64,000 nt of DNA. Source: Hydractinia symbiolongicarpus. Taxonomy: Eukaryota > Cnidaria > Hydrozoa > Anthoathecata > Hydractiniidae. The notes under the pieces were generated by a model. That model worked only from the letters and a program-made list of their open reading frames with translations. It was not told where the DNA came from and searched no databases. Of the stretch, positions 25,952-37,498 are shown piece after piece. The number at the start of each line of letters is the position of its first letter. Within the stretch, counting starts at the first letter, position 1. Made by a program: the position numbers and the translations under genes. The stretch lies in assembly GCF_029227915.1 (NCBI RefSeq), contig NC_079878.1, positions 4,898,001 to 4,962,000 on the forward strand. Direction: 5' to 3'.

Positions 25952-26022
25952 TGCATTGGCGGGGAATCGAACCCCGGTCTCCCGCGTGGCAGGCGAGAAT
26001 TCTACCACTGAACCACCAATGC
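25952..26022 (-). tRNA. tRNA-Gly (GCC anticodon)
   Basis: The minus strand reads GCATTGGTGGTTCAGTGGTA, continues through an anticodon loop with GCC (CCTGCCACG) and ends in GGTTCGATTCCCCGCCAATGC with discriminator A. The 7-bp acceptor stem (GCATTGG with CCAATGC), the A and B boxes and a TTTT terminator a few bases downstream are all present, and there is no intron. It lies 410 bp upstream of the PLC-beta start codon, on the same strand. Confidence 0.97.
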
Positions 26023-26900
26023 TTGGTAAAATGAAAAGATTTAACCATTTTATCACATAACAAGAATTGGGGACAGTGTTAACAGTAACAAAATTTTCAC
26101 TCGAGTTTAGATTTGCGCTTTTTTTATTCGATTTAGCGTGCATCAATTTTGGCGCACATCTTTTTGGAGGTAATTATAAAGAAAAAAATAATGTCCATAA
26201 AGAGATTTTATGCCTGTTGGACACATGTTGGCTCAAAGATTTGCGCGAACCAACACGGTTTATGGGTGCTATTATCAAAGTAATTTACGTGGAAAAATTT
26301 ACATTACATTACTTTATATTTTTATTTGTTTTTTTTTTTACAATTTCGTGCAATCTAATTTTTGCACACTTAAAAAAAGGGCGTGCAGAAAAGATAGTTT
26401 CGCGTCACCGATTCACGCAGCTGCTCTTCCTGGATTCATCCTCAAATTCCCAGAGATTTTTGCTTTTTGATATTAGAGAGGAGAGGGCGAATAATATTTT
26501 TCGCTGTCAGCTCTCATAAAGTCAAAATCACTGTAAACGAGGGTGAACGTGAACGTAATTCGCACATTTTTTATATAAAAATAACTTTTTTATAAAATAG
26601 CGTTTTTTCGTTTTAACATAAACATATTTTTAGGAAATATTCTTAACTTTTTATCTAATTTCATCTTGAATATTCTCATAGAGTATATTCTTAAAAGCGT
26701 GTGACAAACTCTACACTGTGATAGTTTCAGAGAAACAATTTTATAAGAACACCATGCTTCAAATTTTGTTGAAAGAGCAAACTAATACTCAAATCATCGA
26801 GAACAACCTGACTCTGAATTTTGTCATAAAATAATCAAGCAGGATGCGAATTTTCATGTAAAATTCTCTCTTAAAGTTAAAATAGTTCTTTTTCTCAGCA
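26023..26900. other. Intergenic, no gene seen
   Basis: Upstream of tRNA-Gly. The plus-strand frame at 26067-26519 is rich in Phe/Ile/Leu runs from AT-rich DNA and has no recognisable motif; I do not regard it as coding. Confidence 0.4.
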
Positions 26901-26925
26901 ACAACAACAATAACTGCGAAACAAG

Positions 26926-27449
26926 GACGGCCTTTAGAGCGGACACCTCTCTACAGCGGACACCTCTCTACAGCGGACACGGGAACGGATGAAATAACGA
27001 CCAAACTCTTATAACAAAATCTCAATGTGGGGAACATTATATAGCGAACACCTCTCTATATGGAACATTATTTCAAACCCCCTAAAACTCTCTCTCTTTA
27101 TAGCAGACATGCCCAACAATGGATTATACAAAGCAGTTCTTGTCAGAATTTTCTCACTATTTTACTTAAGATAATGTTTGCTTTAAATTGTTTTCGCTGA
27201 GACAAAACAAAATTTGAAGATTCTTTTGTATAGCTTTTAATTTGTTTTACCTGAATGAAATATTTATATATATAGCATATTTATGATGTATAAAATATTT
27301 TAAGCTCTTTCTTCTCTCTCTTTACAAACCACTTTGTAGTTAAAAACCTTAGTACGAGTTTTTACGAGCCATTTGCGGACACCTCCCGTACCAAACACCT
27401 TTTTTAGATCCAGGTGATGCCCGCTAAGCTATGCAGAGGTTTCACTGTG
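26926..27449. mobile_element. Decayed Tigger/pogo-like MITE
   Basis: The right end, read as reverse complement, is CACAGTGAAACCTCTGCATA followed by AGCGGGCATCACC, a typical pogo/Tigger terminus flanked by TA (27450-27451). On the left side, repeated AGCGGACACCTCTCTA blocks at 26935-27060 resemble the complementary sub-terminal motif, but the exact left end is eroded. No coding capacity. Confidence 0.5.
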
Positions 27450-27451
27450 TA

Positions 27452-28910
27452 ATAAGTTAGCTCAAATGAACACAATTACAGAGCTGCTCGAACAACAAAA
27501 ACTCAAACTTATTTAAACACATGAATTACAGAGATAATTTTAAAAAAAGTGATAAATTGAACCCTTAATATCTTTTAGGTATTACTCTCAAGTTCTTTAA
27601 TGCAGAGGTGATGCAACGAAACAATGGGATATTATAATTCTAATGAGCGACATGCCTCCACTTTTTTTATCCGATTACTTTCACAAACAGGTGGCACAGC
27701 TATAATCTCAGTGACCCTGGGATCGAGGTTGTCTCAGTGACATACTATTACATAATGTGAGTTATATACATTGTCAACATTTTTGTCAACATTGTTATCA
27801 AAATTGTCAAAAAGGAAACACATTTCTTAGTTTTTATCATTTATTTTTCACATTTTTAACTTTAATGTCTTAAAAATGAACAATTTAGACTTGTTCAGTG
27901 TTACATAAAATCGATGCAAAAAAGGCGATATTTTAAAAATGTCGCCTGTCGTGTCCCAACATAGTGGTTCCTCGTGCATCTCGCTAAATTGTCCTCCACT
28001 TTTATTCCGGTGTCGACCGGCTCTCAAATTATTAACAAGTCCCAGAAATTTTTAATCTCTCAAATTTCAACAGAAACACACAACATCGCTGCCGAGCTAT
28101 CTAGTAACTCTCTATTCGTCTAATAAAAAATTCTTAAAAATAGAACAATAAGAATGAAAAATGAATCCAGTAAAATACGCAAAACAACGACTTTAATCCA
28201 GTGTGATAGAAATGTTACGACGCCTCCATGAAAAGGGAAACCAACATATTGTAGTACACCGTAATTTACGCGCAATTTAAAAATATTTGCCAACCTCGTT
28301 CCCAGGGACTCTTACATAATGCCTTGGGCGGGTACAAGAGTGAACCATCCTGACGTAAACAAGTTGAAACGTCTACGTCATTTAAAAACAGAGTAAAGTA
28401 TGGTAATAGTAAACATTGTACAACTTTTATAGAAAATTTGATAATATAAATAATTCAAAAGTACAGTATTGTGCCAATGCAGGTTTCTTTGTTTGTTTAC
28501 AAAGTAAAAATATGCTTATTAGTTCATCGCTCACCACTAGACGGAAATTTCGACGCGTGCTGGATTAAATTAGATTTAAAACCGAACTTACCACGAGTAT
28601 AACATCCCGTGAGGTGAGAATCGTAGCTTTATTGTTTCTACTTGTGTCAGCTCCAACACTTATCACCGTTGGCGTTAGGCGCCTTTCTTTGATAAACTAA
28701 AACTTATCTGTTATTGTCATAGCGTAAAAAGATATTTCGTGCAGAATATATTCTTAGAGAAGAGCGACCTTATAAATTGGTAAAAATAAAACCTCGCTGT
28801 GAAGAATAGACATGCAAGACAAATTTTTTTGCATGGTGTTTCTATAAAAATATTTACTAGCTACTGTTCCTAACAAGCAATATCAATGCACGAATTCCAT
28901 AATAACAGTG
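27452..28910. other. Intergenic, 3' side of the GT31 gene, no gene seen
   Basis: No convincing reading frame. The part nearest 28910 is probably the 3' UTR of the glycosyltransferase gene, which is transcribed leftward. Confidence 0.4.
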
Positions 28911-31900
28911 CTAGCATGTTTCCAAGGCGCGCCTTGCTTTTTTTATATGTACGAGTTGGTTTTTACCAATCACTTGATGGGCTAAAAACAAATTATTCAT
29001 ATCGCACAGAATGCTTCTACCACTATATATCAAGTCAAAATGACCTCTTTGATCGTTCACTTTCACTGTTTCTAACTCTTTGATTATCAACCCAACATAG
29101 AGGTCTTCCATTGGAAAAAGTTTTCTTCCATACGACAGCTTTAGAAATCTTCCCAAAACATCTTCAGACATCAAATAACCACCGCCCAAACAATAGCCAG
29201 GATAATTTTCACCCTTAAAATCGTCATATGAAACATACCTATAAAAAGTAAAGATTCTAAAATTTATAAGCAAACCACAGTCTTAAATATTCCTGAACTT
29301 ATTATTGACAAACAACACCCTTTTTTAAATAAGCAACATTTTGTAAGCAACCCGAGGCTGAAATATCATGAAATCTTAAACAACAAGTTAGCCTCAGATA
29401 GACAAGTTAAAATTAAACGTTAAACAACAAGAACGAAAAATTAACCATGGACTTTAGTAGCATGTTTACATGAAGGTTCTACCTAGAGTAATTATTCATT
29501 CATAGTTATACAGGTCAGTCTTTTCAGTAAATATATAACTAAACATACTTCTTTCCTCCACGGGTATACCAGACTTTTAGCAGGGGCGAAAAAGTCCGAT
29601 ATAGGCGTGATAAAAAAAGTCCTGTGAACGAGGTTAGAATAATTGATTACTTGAGTTCCAATAATTAAGCAATAGCTAAGCAAAAAACGAAGCTAAAAGC
29701 CTTAAGCGGGATTTTCACGAAGGGAATTTCATTTTGCTTCAAAAAATTCGCTTCGCTGAAAAGTAAAAACAGTTCCTACTTTTTAGCGGGGAAAATTTTG
29801 CTGTAAACTTTTAACAAATTAAAACGCTACATTCAGTGTTTATTCTAAGAAAATTCATTACAATAAAGGCAACAGTGGGACTCGACTAAAAATCAGCATT
29901 GCTTATAAAAAAAAATCGTGTGTTCCCGTGAAAACATCTGGCTAAAATGCACCAGTCGGACATACCGATCACAAATTAAAATATCTGTCGAAGAACGACT
30001 GCATTTGAAAAACTTCGCAAAGATTAAGTGTTATAATTAGCTAAGTATGAATAATGCTCGCTGTAACTGGAAATATATCGCTGAGGGACATATATCGCTG
30101 AGAGACATATCGCTAAGGGACATATATTACTGAGGGGCATGTATGGCTAAGGGGCATATATCTTGTTTTTAGAGTCGTTAGTTTGAATTTCAAAAGAATT
30201 TACGCCGGCGATAACTTTCGTAATTACCTTAATTGGAAAAAATTTTGCGGAAAAAATGACCACGCCCAAAGATTATTCAGCATTAGCGTTCTCAATCGTC
30301 GATTCGCGAAAATTTATTCACTAAAAATTTTCTCTCAAAACTCACAAATATAAAAATAAAGCGATGATGCGTTAAATGTATGTACAGTAGACGTCCGTTA
30401 ATTCGAATGACGGTCAATTCAAACTTTCCGTTATTTCGAACAAATTGCCAATTCCCTTGAGTTTGGTTTAATAAAGTATTATATTTTGAGCTGCTTAATT
30501 CGAACTCTGCTAATTCGAACATTTCGCTAATTCGAACAATTTTTTAGTCCAAAGGCTGCATTATGCCCCTTAATTCGAATTTTGGGTATCGATAAATAAA
30601 ATCTTATGGGAAAATAAATAAAACGTTTTCACTTTTTATTCATTTTTATTGCATCAATGGTGGCAAAAATTCTTTCAATACACCTTTCCCGAATATATAT
30701 TTTGTAAAATATTGCGTGCATGAAAAGGAGGCAAATCTTGGTAAACATTATTCGCGTTTATATAAACATGGAGGAAGACAATACTATGAGAGATATTTTG
30801 CTTAAAATAATTGAGGAAAATATAGATTTAGTCTTCAATGAAACTGAAGAAAAAGCGTGAGGGAAAACATGGAGGGAATGCCACCGTTCACGATAAAAGA
30901 AATTGAAATGCATTGACAAATTAGTGGTAAACAGCACGGTGTGGCAATTATTAAGACTTTGGAGCGTGGCAGAAAGTTTAGGGATGAACTATACATATCT
31001 GCTGATAGCATTTTCACATCAACAACTACATTTGCTCCAAGTGAAAACAGAATTTTTAAAGACTTAGTTATGGTCAGCCCTGTAAAAAGTAATGCTGGCA
31101 AAAAGGTATCCATCTAACGTTATATGATCCTAGAATTAATGATAGTTTGTGTAACATAAATCCAAGAATATTAAAACTGCAAGAACATATGCTTATGGTT
31201 GACAAACGGGTTGGTTTTGCTCATTGTATTGACAGTACACGAAAAAGAAAAAAACAACACTAAATATGCGAACTTTCTTGTCCGATCTACATTGTCACAC
31301 CAACTACTACCATTAGAACATAACATCAAGGTTGTTACTAATATTAATATATCAAGTACTTCAAATAAATCAAAACATAACGAACACAACCCTATGAGTT
31401 TATTGATGTAAATCCTGTATTAATCCCAAAAGATTGGGGTAAATTAAATCAACATTACACACACAGCTAGCTGTTGAGTAAAGTCGTTTATAGTATCATC
31501 AATTAGTTTTTCTTTTAACATTGAATTCCTCAGTTTTGATAGTTTCTAATTCATCAGGAGTTAAAAAACCAGGTTGTTCTTCAGTGATCTCAACAGAATC
31601 AGATGAAAAACTTTCTTATGTGCTTTCAGAATCTGTTTCGACTACTACAGGAAGTGCTCTTTTTTCGGACTTTTCCTTTTTTTGTGTTGTATTATTTTTG
31701 TTTGAACGTAAATATATATGGCACAGAGCCATTGATTAATGTTTTCCGTTCACAGCAAAAACCTAATTTTACACAGTGTACTTCAAAGTGGACTTCGCAT
31801 ACTTTTGTGTTCTTGTTTACTGTGAACACATCACACCTCCCCTTCTACGATATCTTGAAATGATGCTTACCCATTGTTTTCTCAAACTTTGGATCCGATG

Positions 31901-34900
31901 GAAATGAAAACATTCCAATGAGGTCGATATACCTGGATAGATTAAATTATGACAAATTTCTTGCTGACCTTTCTGATTGCTACACGCCATCACAAATGCA
32001 TATTCTTCTTTTACAAGACAAGTATGTTTTTATATACATTAAAAGTAGTTTCGTTAAGAAAAACCTGCAATCCTTTAGAAAAATACACAATAAAAGATCA
32101 TTCACAACGCATAAAAGTATCACACTCACCAGCTGTATTTTTAGTGTTTACAAAGTTTACTAAGAAGTGCCTCGTTTTCATGCCGATGATGTAATCGATA
32201 ATTTAAATTCAGGAAAGGTGTATTTATCAATTAAATTGCCATTTCCAATAAAATGAAGTTTACAAGGAATTTGGGGGCCTCGCCCATCGCTAAGCAAACA
32301 ACGGTAAAAGATTTTTTTTAAAAGTTGTAGTAAAGTTGTAATAAAGTTATATTAGCATAAAACCTTTAAGCGTTTATTAAAATTCTTGTTTTTTTCTGAA
32401 GTTCTGATAATCTGAACATTCGTTAATTCGAACAAATGATTTAGTTCTTTGCGTGTTCGAATTAACGGACACCTACTGTATCTTAAAAATTCATCAAATA
32501 ACAAAAATTTGCGAAAGGTTCTCCGATTACCGTCATTCTTCTAATTTAATCCTCCGGTAAAAATAATTATTTTGAAGGAGTCGTACTAATAATAAGAGGA
32601 AATAAAATACCTTGGAAATTGAAGTTGATTGTCGTACTAATAATTAGAGTAAAATAGAATCAAATCGTATTAAATTAGGGGTTGAAAAATTGAAAACACA
32701 CTTTTTGGTACTTTTTATTTTTTTTTCTTTCTTTTTAAAACTCTTATTTATACCAACTTTTCTTCTCCCTTCAAAGTTTTCCAGTTCCTTGAGAACTCTC
32801 TCTCTCATTTGATTGTGAAGTTTTGCATCGACTGTTTTGAAGACAAAATCAGCTGGTATCTCCATACCTCCTTGTGGAAGATCGAATGAGAATCTTCGCT
32901 CTCCTGTTACCTTTATTGATAACGTGCCTTCGTATTTAAGAAAAAAGAATATCAGTTGCGAGAGAAATTTAGGCACATGTCCAATTGTTTGTCCATTATC
33001 TAATACAGCAATGGAATATTTATCTTCAACCAAAGCACCCGGTCGCACTTCTGGTTCGCTCGTTAAAATTGATCCTATTTCAGCTTTCCATTGCTTCCAT
33101 CTGTAAATATGATAACCTCTGATACAACAAGGAACAGTAAATTCTTTTTCCAATGGTATTGGTATCTCTAAATTAAGAAGTAGTAATGGAGTAATATCGT
33201 CGGTCATTTTTCTACAACTTTTCTGAGTACGTCGAGGTAGAAGCTAGCATCAGGCAAATACTGACGTCTTTGCATTTCGAATCCAATTTTTTTGTTCGGA
33301 GGAAAATCCAAATGATATTGCGAGCTTATTGCATTGTAAATCGAATGTTTCTTTTCATAGAGGAAAACCCAAAAGATTTTACAAATTCAAAACAATCGAT
33401 TTGGAGCACTCTTTTCTTTTGTCAGTGCTGTTAGTCTGTCGCGCGTGGTATCATCATGTCAACCCAAACCAAACTGTTTGGCTATTTTCAAAGCAACGTT
33501 AAAAACCAACGATAGCGTCAATCAACAATATCCTCTTATTTTGCTCCTGGAACTGCAAAAGATGACGACGTGGTTTATTTAGGCAGTAAGTAAAACTTTA
33601 GTTTAATGTGACTCAATTTATGATTTCAACTTTGAAATGAAAGTGACAGAATAACTCATAGGGGTGATTTTTTTTCTCAAATACTATACATTTGAGTTTA
33701 AGTTATTATTTGCTCAAGGATTCTTTCTATTATTATTTTCAGGAAAAATAGCGCCTCCTCCAAGTAAGAAGCCTGTTGGTAGGCCACCCAAACCGTACAC
33801 AGGTGAACAGATCGAGCGAATGATAGAAAAAAATCACGACTTCAACAATCTAAAGCAACAATCTCAGCATCTCGAATCGATTATATGTAATTTCTATCTA
33901 CACCAACGAGCCAATATCGTCGGTGGAAACGAACACACAACACGTAAGAGATTCACTGAAAAAACGAAAATCGAAATGCGAGAACACTACGCACTCACGA
34001 AAAGTTATACCGAATCAGCCAAAGCTTTCCATGTGCACGAGTCAACTCTTCGAAACATTGTGAAAACTCCAGGCAGAGCAGTAAAGCTGAGTGATAAAGG
34101 GAATCGTTCAGGAGCTGGTCGACCAATAACATATCCGTTGGAAGTCGAGAATGATTTGATTCGATGGATTCTTGAACTTAGAGATTTGCATGTCCCAGTG
34201 TCTGTTCTTGCGTTACAAGAGAAAGCAAAAGGTGTCGTCCAACCTCACAATCCTGATTTTAATGCTAGCCGAGGCTGGGTCGCGAAGTTCTTTCAACGAC
34301 ATCGTTTGTCACTGCACAGCAGGACATCAGTGAGCCAAAAGCTTCCACGTCAATTGGAAGAATCGATTTCGAAGTTTTATGCAGATGCCGGTCGTTTCAT
34401 GAGAATTGGGAAATATCCCAGATCATTGGTGGGAAATATGGATGAAACTCCAGCTTTTTTCGATATGGTCCCAACAAAGAGCATCTGTAAGATCGGTAGC
34501 AGAGAATGTGTTGTTCGAACGTCAGGGAATGACAAGAAACATATCACCATCGTTCTTTCAGCTGCTGCTGACGGTACTTTGCTACCGCCGATGCTGATTT
34601 TTAAAGGGAAGACTGAAAGAACTATCGGAAAATTGCGTGTTCCTGAAGGGTTTGTCGTAAAAACTCAAGAGAAAGCATGGATGGATGAAGATCTCATGAT
34701 TGTTTGGCTGGATGAGATATGGGTCAAATATGTGAAGAAAATCAACAAAGAGCTCGGATTGGAAAACTCCCTGTTAACCTATGATGCCTTTTCTGCTCAC
34801 AAGACAGGCACTGTGGCGAGTAAGTTGAACGAAAACAAATCAGATGCCTTAATGATCCCAGCCGGTTGTTGTGTCAGCCAATGGATGTATGTATTAACAA

Positions 34901-37498
34901 ACCATTTAAAGCAATTCTACGAAAATGTTGGGTCGAGCATGTCAACAAAGCAGTCGAGAAGATGCCCACACCTACACCTAGCGATTATAAGCTACCTCCG
35001 CCAACCAGACAGGACATGGTGGATTGGGTTGAAAAGGCATTCCAAATTATTTCAGATGACAAGGATATGATAATGAAATCCTTTGATGTATGCGGAATAA
35101 CTACCACAGATCCTTCGAAAGTCCGAAGTGGCGAATTTTATTCAAAATGCATGGAAAAAGCTAAAACCATCCTAGACAGTGACGATACTGAAGACGATCC
35201 ATTTACTTTGTAAATTAAATTAAAATTTTTCATGTTTTTTTAAAAAAGAAAGTTTGAAACAAAAAAAATTACGTGTTTTTTACTATTCGTACTATAATTA
35301 GAAGAAAATTTGACCTTTATCGTACTAAATTAAAGGAAAATCTGAAATTAGTAATTATGGACTCGTACTAATAATTAGAGTTAAATAATATTTTTTTAAT
35401 TCGTACTAATTAGAGGACGGATTAAATTAGAAGAATGACGGTAAAATGCTTTCCAAGGACTTAATGTTTTTCAGAAATTTAAAAACAACGCTGCTCTACG
35501 CAAGTTTACACAAGTTCTAAAGAAATAATGAAAATTAAAAAAAAACTAAAAAGTTCATCAGTTTTAACTATAGTTTCGTGTGTGCTTTTATGTTTCCTTA
35601 TTACGTTGTAGTAATTCATGAGGTAACAATATTTTTCGAGTTCTCCAAATAAGAAATCTACTTTATATAAAAGAATTAGATATATCGGGCACGAGATTAC
35701 TCCTGTACTGTCAACGCAGAGAAATATAACAGATTGCTTTTCGATATCATCTTAGATACCTCAAATGTTAGCAAACGCCTGTTTATCACACCTGCACTAC
35801 TTACTAGAATTGCCTTCTCCATATACCAAACAATGTCTTTATTTTACTTAAGGACAATATTTTACATCTTTGTTCAATTTTTTTATTTCACCTTAATTTA
35901 TCTACTTGAACAATAGCTTTATGAAACTGGTAATTCGCAAACTTTAATTCCGCAATTTTTTTTCCGATTTTCGCACGAAAAGTTCCATTCGTAAAACATA
36001 ATTTCGCATTGTATTTTCCAGAAAACATATCTCCTCTTATTTACGCTCTTTTGTCATAAGGAAATATTAGGAACTGGAAGAGGCTATCTTGAGTAAATAA
36101 TAGCAATAATAATAAACAACGCATAACAGAAGCAGTGTAGTGGTGTGTATTTGAGTCTACTTACAGCAAAGAAGATTTCTTAATAGAACAGGCAAATATG
36201 AAGCTGAATGGTTTCTAAAAATATTCATAGCTTTTTTTATACTTTTAGACAATGCTTATGCTTAAAATGGTTGCCGGGTCAGATATATTGCTCCTAGGTT
36301 CTATTTGGGTTGGGGTTAAACCCACATCATTTACTTCCCCTGTAAATGTTAAATCTTCAGTTACTCTAACAAAAAAAACTACTTTCAACACAGGAAAAGA
36401 GATACATGCATAATTTCTTTAGTTTCGAAGATTTAAATTGTACTAGAAACCTCTTGACAGCACTTCAGGTTTTATTGAGAGGAAGATGAACTGCAACCAA
36501 AAGGTTACATGAAACAAAATAGTAAAAAATATACCATAACCTTACCATTTGTTTCCTTTCGTCCTTACAACTGGTGAGTTAAAATTACAATATCCAGTGT
36601 AAACATTCTGCAGTGGCATTTCTTTCAGCCATTCTACTAATGGCACAGGATTGATGAAGACGTCATCATCTGTTTTAACAACATACACATTTTCGCATTC
36701 ATAATAAGCCCACTTTAAGCCAAGTCGAGTTTTCATTGTCAAATTTTGATAATCTTCTTGCAGGCTTCCAAACACAATATCTTTATTCAATCTAGCTTCC
36801 TCTAAAACTTTTTTCATAACAGTATTTCCACCTTTTGCTTTTCCCATAACAAAAACAGTTTTGAAAACATTTTCTAATGTAAATTTTAAACCATGTAAAA
36901 AAGGCTTAACAGCTGATTTTAATTTATGAATGTCTTCGGCGTATGAAGACGCCCACGAATCTCTTATATACCGCCTTCTTTCTTCATTCTCCGGCTGTGA
37001 TACAACTAGCACCAGCAAAAAAACTTTGTGTTCACACTTTGCAGATTCAGGTAAAGGGTCTGTTTCATGTTCAATGTTAAGTTGTACTTTATTTAACTTC
37101 TGCAAATCTTCCTTTTCTGGATTTCGATACTTGAATCTTCTTTTTATAGATACGTGCTGAGAGTTATGAGAATTTGTATTAGGTTCCAATGATTTCACAC
37201 CTTTATTACTAATTACTTTATGTTTTGTTTGTTTATAGTCAGTTATATCGATGTAAACACCACGTTCTTGTAATTCTAACTGTTCAGATTTGATAATACG
37301 ATCTATCTCTTTTGAATTTTTCAAGTCCATATGACTTTGCATTTTATTAACATGATGGTATGGCTTCTTATACGTTGCTTGCGTATTTGAAAATGAGGAT
37401 GAATCCACATCACTTTCTGTATGTATAAACCACAAATATGCAAGTGCAAATGATATGGTAAAGCTGAACCCAAAAAACAAGTTTTTTGTAAATGCCAT
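28911..37498 (-). CDS. Beta-1,3-galactosyl/GlcNAc-transferase-like protein (GT31), two exons
   Basis: Exons 36546-37498 and 28911-29238 join in phase (953 + 328 nt) to 426 codons plus stop. The product is a type II Golgi membrane protein: a short cytosolic end, a membrane anchor at about residues 5-25 (LFFGFSFTISFALAYLWFI), a stem, then the GT31 catalytic domain. Visible family signatures are RRRYIRDSWAS (donor site), the DDD metal motif in VVKTDDDVFIN (Asp277-279), YPGYCLGGGYLMS and EDLYVG near the C-terminus. The last Trp codon of exon 1 is split by the intron. The family transfers Gal or GlcNAc in beta-1,3 linkage; the exact donor cannot be read from sequence. The 7.3-kb intron contains two DNA transposons. 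Confidence 0.88.
29239..30384. other. GT31 intron, left part
   Basis: Intron sequence without a gene. A short degenerate tandem array of a 17-18-bp unit (CGCTGAGGGACATATAT) lies at 30073-30162, about five copies. Confidence 0.5.
30073..30162. repeat. Degenerate 17-18-bp tandem repeat
   Basis: About five units of the form CGCTGAGGGACATATAT with substitutions (CGCTAAGGGACATATAT, TACTGAGGGGCATGTAT), in the GT31 intron. Confidence 0.75.
30385..32478. mobile_element. Tigger/pogo-like DNA transposon, 2.1 kb, decayed
   Basis: The left end CAGTAGACGTCCGTTAATTC and the right end, read as reverse complement CAGTAGGTGTCCGTTAATTC, form terminal inverted repeats, flanked by TA on both sides (30383-30384 and 32479-32480). 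Sub-terminal copies of TTAATTCGAAC (at least five on the left, two on the right) could be transposase binding sites. I found no intact transposase; the interior has only short broken frames (e.g. around 30771-31116 on the plus strand). It is nested in the GT31 intron. Confidence 0.7.
32644..33207 (-). CDS. HIRAN-like accessory protein of the pogo-type transposon
   Basis: Intact frame of 187 codons, transcribed divergently from the transposase and wholly inside the element's inverted repeats. Residues about 28-110 fit a HIRAN-like fold: a strand GYHIYRWKQWKAEIG, then DKYSIAVLDNGQTIGHVP (asset-value-gly pattern of HIRAN), then FFLKYEGTLSIKVTGERR. HIRAN domains bind single-stranded DNA 3' ends, for example in HLTF. 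After residue 150 the protein becomes Lys-rich (KKKEKKIKSTKK), possibly for nuclear entry or DNA binding. The domain assignment is by eye. A role in repair or replication-linked transposition is inference. Confidence 0.6.
   Translation of the reverse strand: MTDDITPLLLLNLEIPIPLEKEFTVPCCIRGYHIYRWKQWKAEIGSILTSEPEVRPGALVEDKYSIAVLDNGQTIGHVPKFLSQLIFFFLKYEGTLSIKVTGERRFSFDLPQGGMEIPADFVFKTVDAKLHNQMRERVLKELENFEGRRKVGINKSFKKKEKKIKSTKKCVFNFSTPNLIRFDSILL
33456..35213 (+). pseudogene. pogo-family DDE_1 transposase (two exons; in-frame stop and frameshift)
   Basis: Exon 1 33456-33585 (ATG at 33456), intron 33586-33742 (GTAAGT...TTTCAG), exon 2 from 33743. Order: two PIP-box-like motifs in exon 1, an AT-hook-like KKPVGRPPKPY, a psq-type helix-turn-helix (KSYTESAKAFHVHESTLRNI), a CENPB/Tc5-type helix-turn-helix ending in GWVAKFFQRHRLSL, then the DDE_1 catalytic core with NMDETPAF (first Asp) and LTYDAFSAH (second Asp). 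A one-base frameshift near 34865-34875 moves the third Asp (QPMDVCINKPFK) and the acidic C-terminus into another frame. A TAG stop also lies in exon 1, at codon 20. The protein is therefore probably not made intact from this copy. Confidence 0.8.
35444..36545. other. GT31 intron, right part, no gene seen
   Basis: AT-rich intron sequence between the pogo-type element and GT31 exon 1. No gene, tRNA or transposon terminus recognised. Confidence 0.45.

Larger units (their letters stand above)
32530..35441. mobile_element. pogo-type DNA transposon carrying two genes, 2.9 kb
   Basis: 23-bp terminal inverted repeats starting CCGTCATTCTTCTAATTT lie at 32530-32552 and 35419-35441, perfect between the two ends and flanked by TA (32528-32529, 35442-35443). 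Sub-terminal CGTACTAATAATTAGAG-like motifs recur on both sides (about 32588 and 32632 on the left; several between 35280 and 35415 on the right). It carries a minus-strand HIRAN-like gene and a plus-strand DDE_1 transposase gene. The perfect repeats suggest recent insertion. It is nested in the GT31 intron, opposite to part of its coding content. Confidence 0.85.

Noticed and set aside
26067-26519. 150-codon plus-strand frame upstream of tRNA-Gly
   Set aside because: Composition is Phe/Leu/Ile-rich as expected from AT-rich DNA, no motif, and its start overlaps tRNA upstream sequence; no splice context.
32837-33106. Plus-strand frame opposite the HIRAN-like gene
   Set aside because: Antisense shadow of a better-supported protein.
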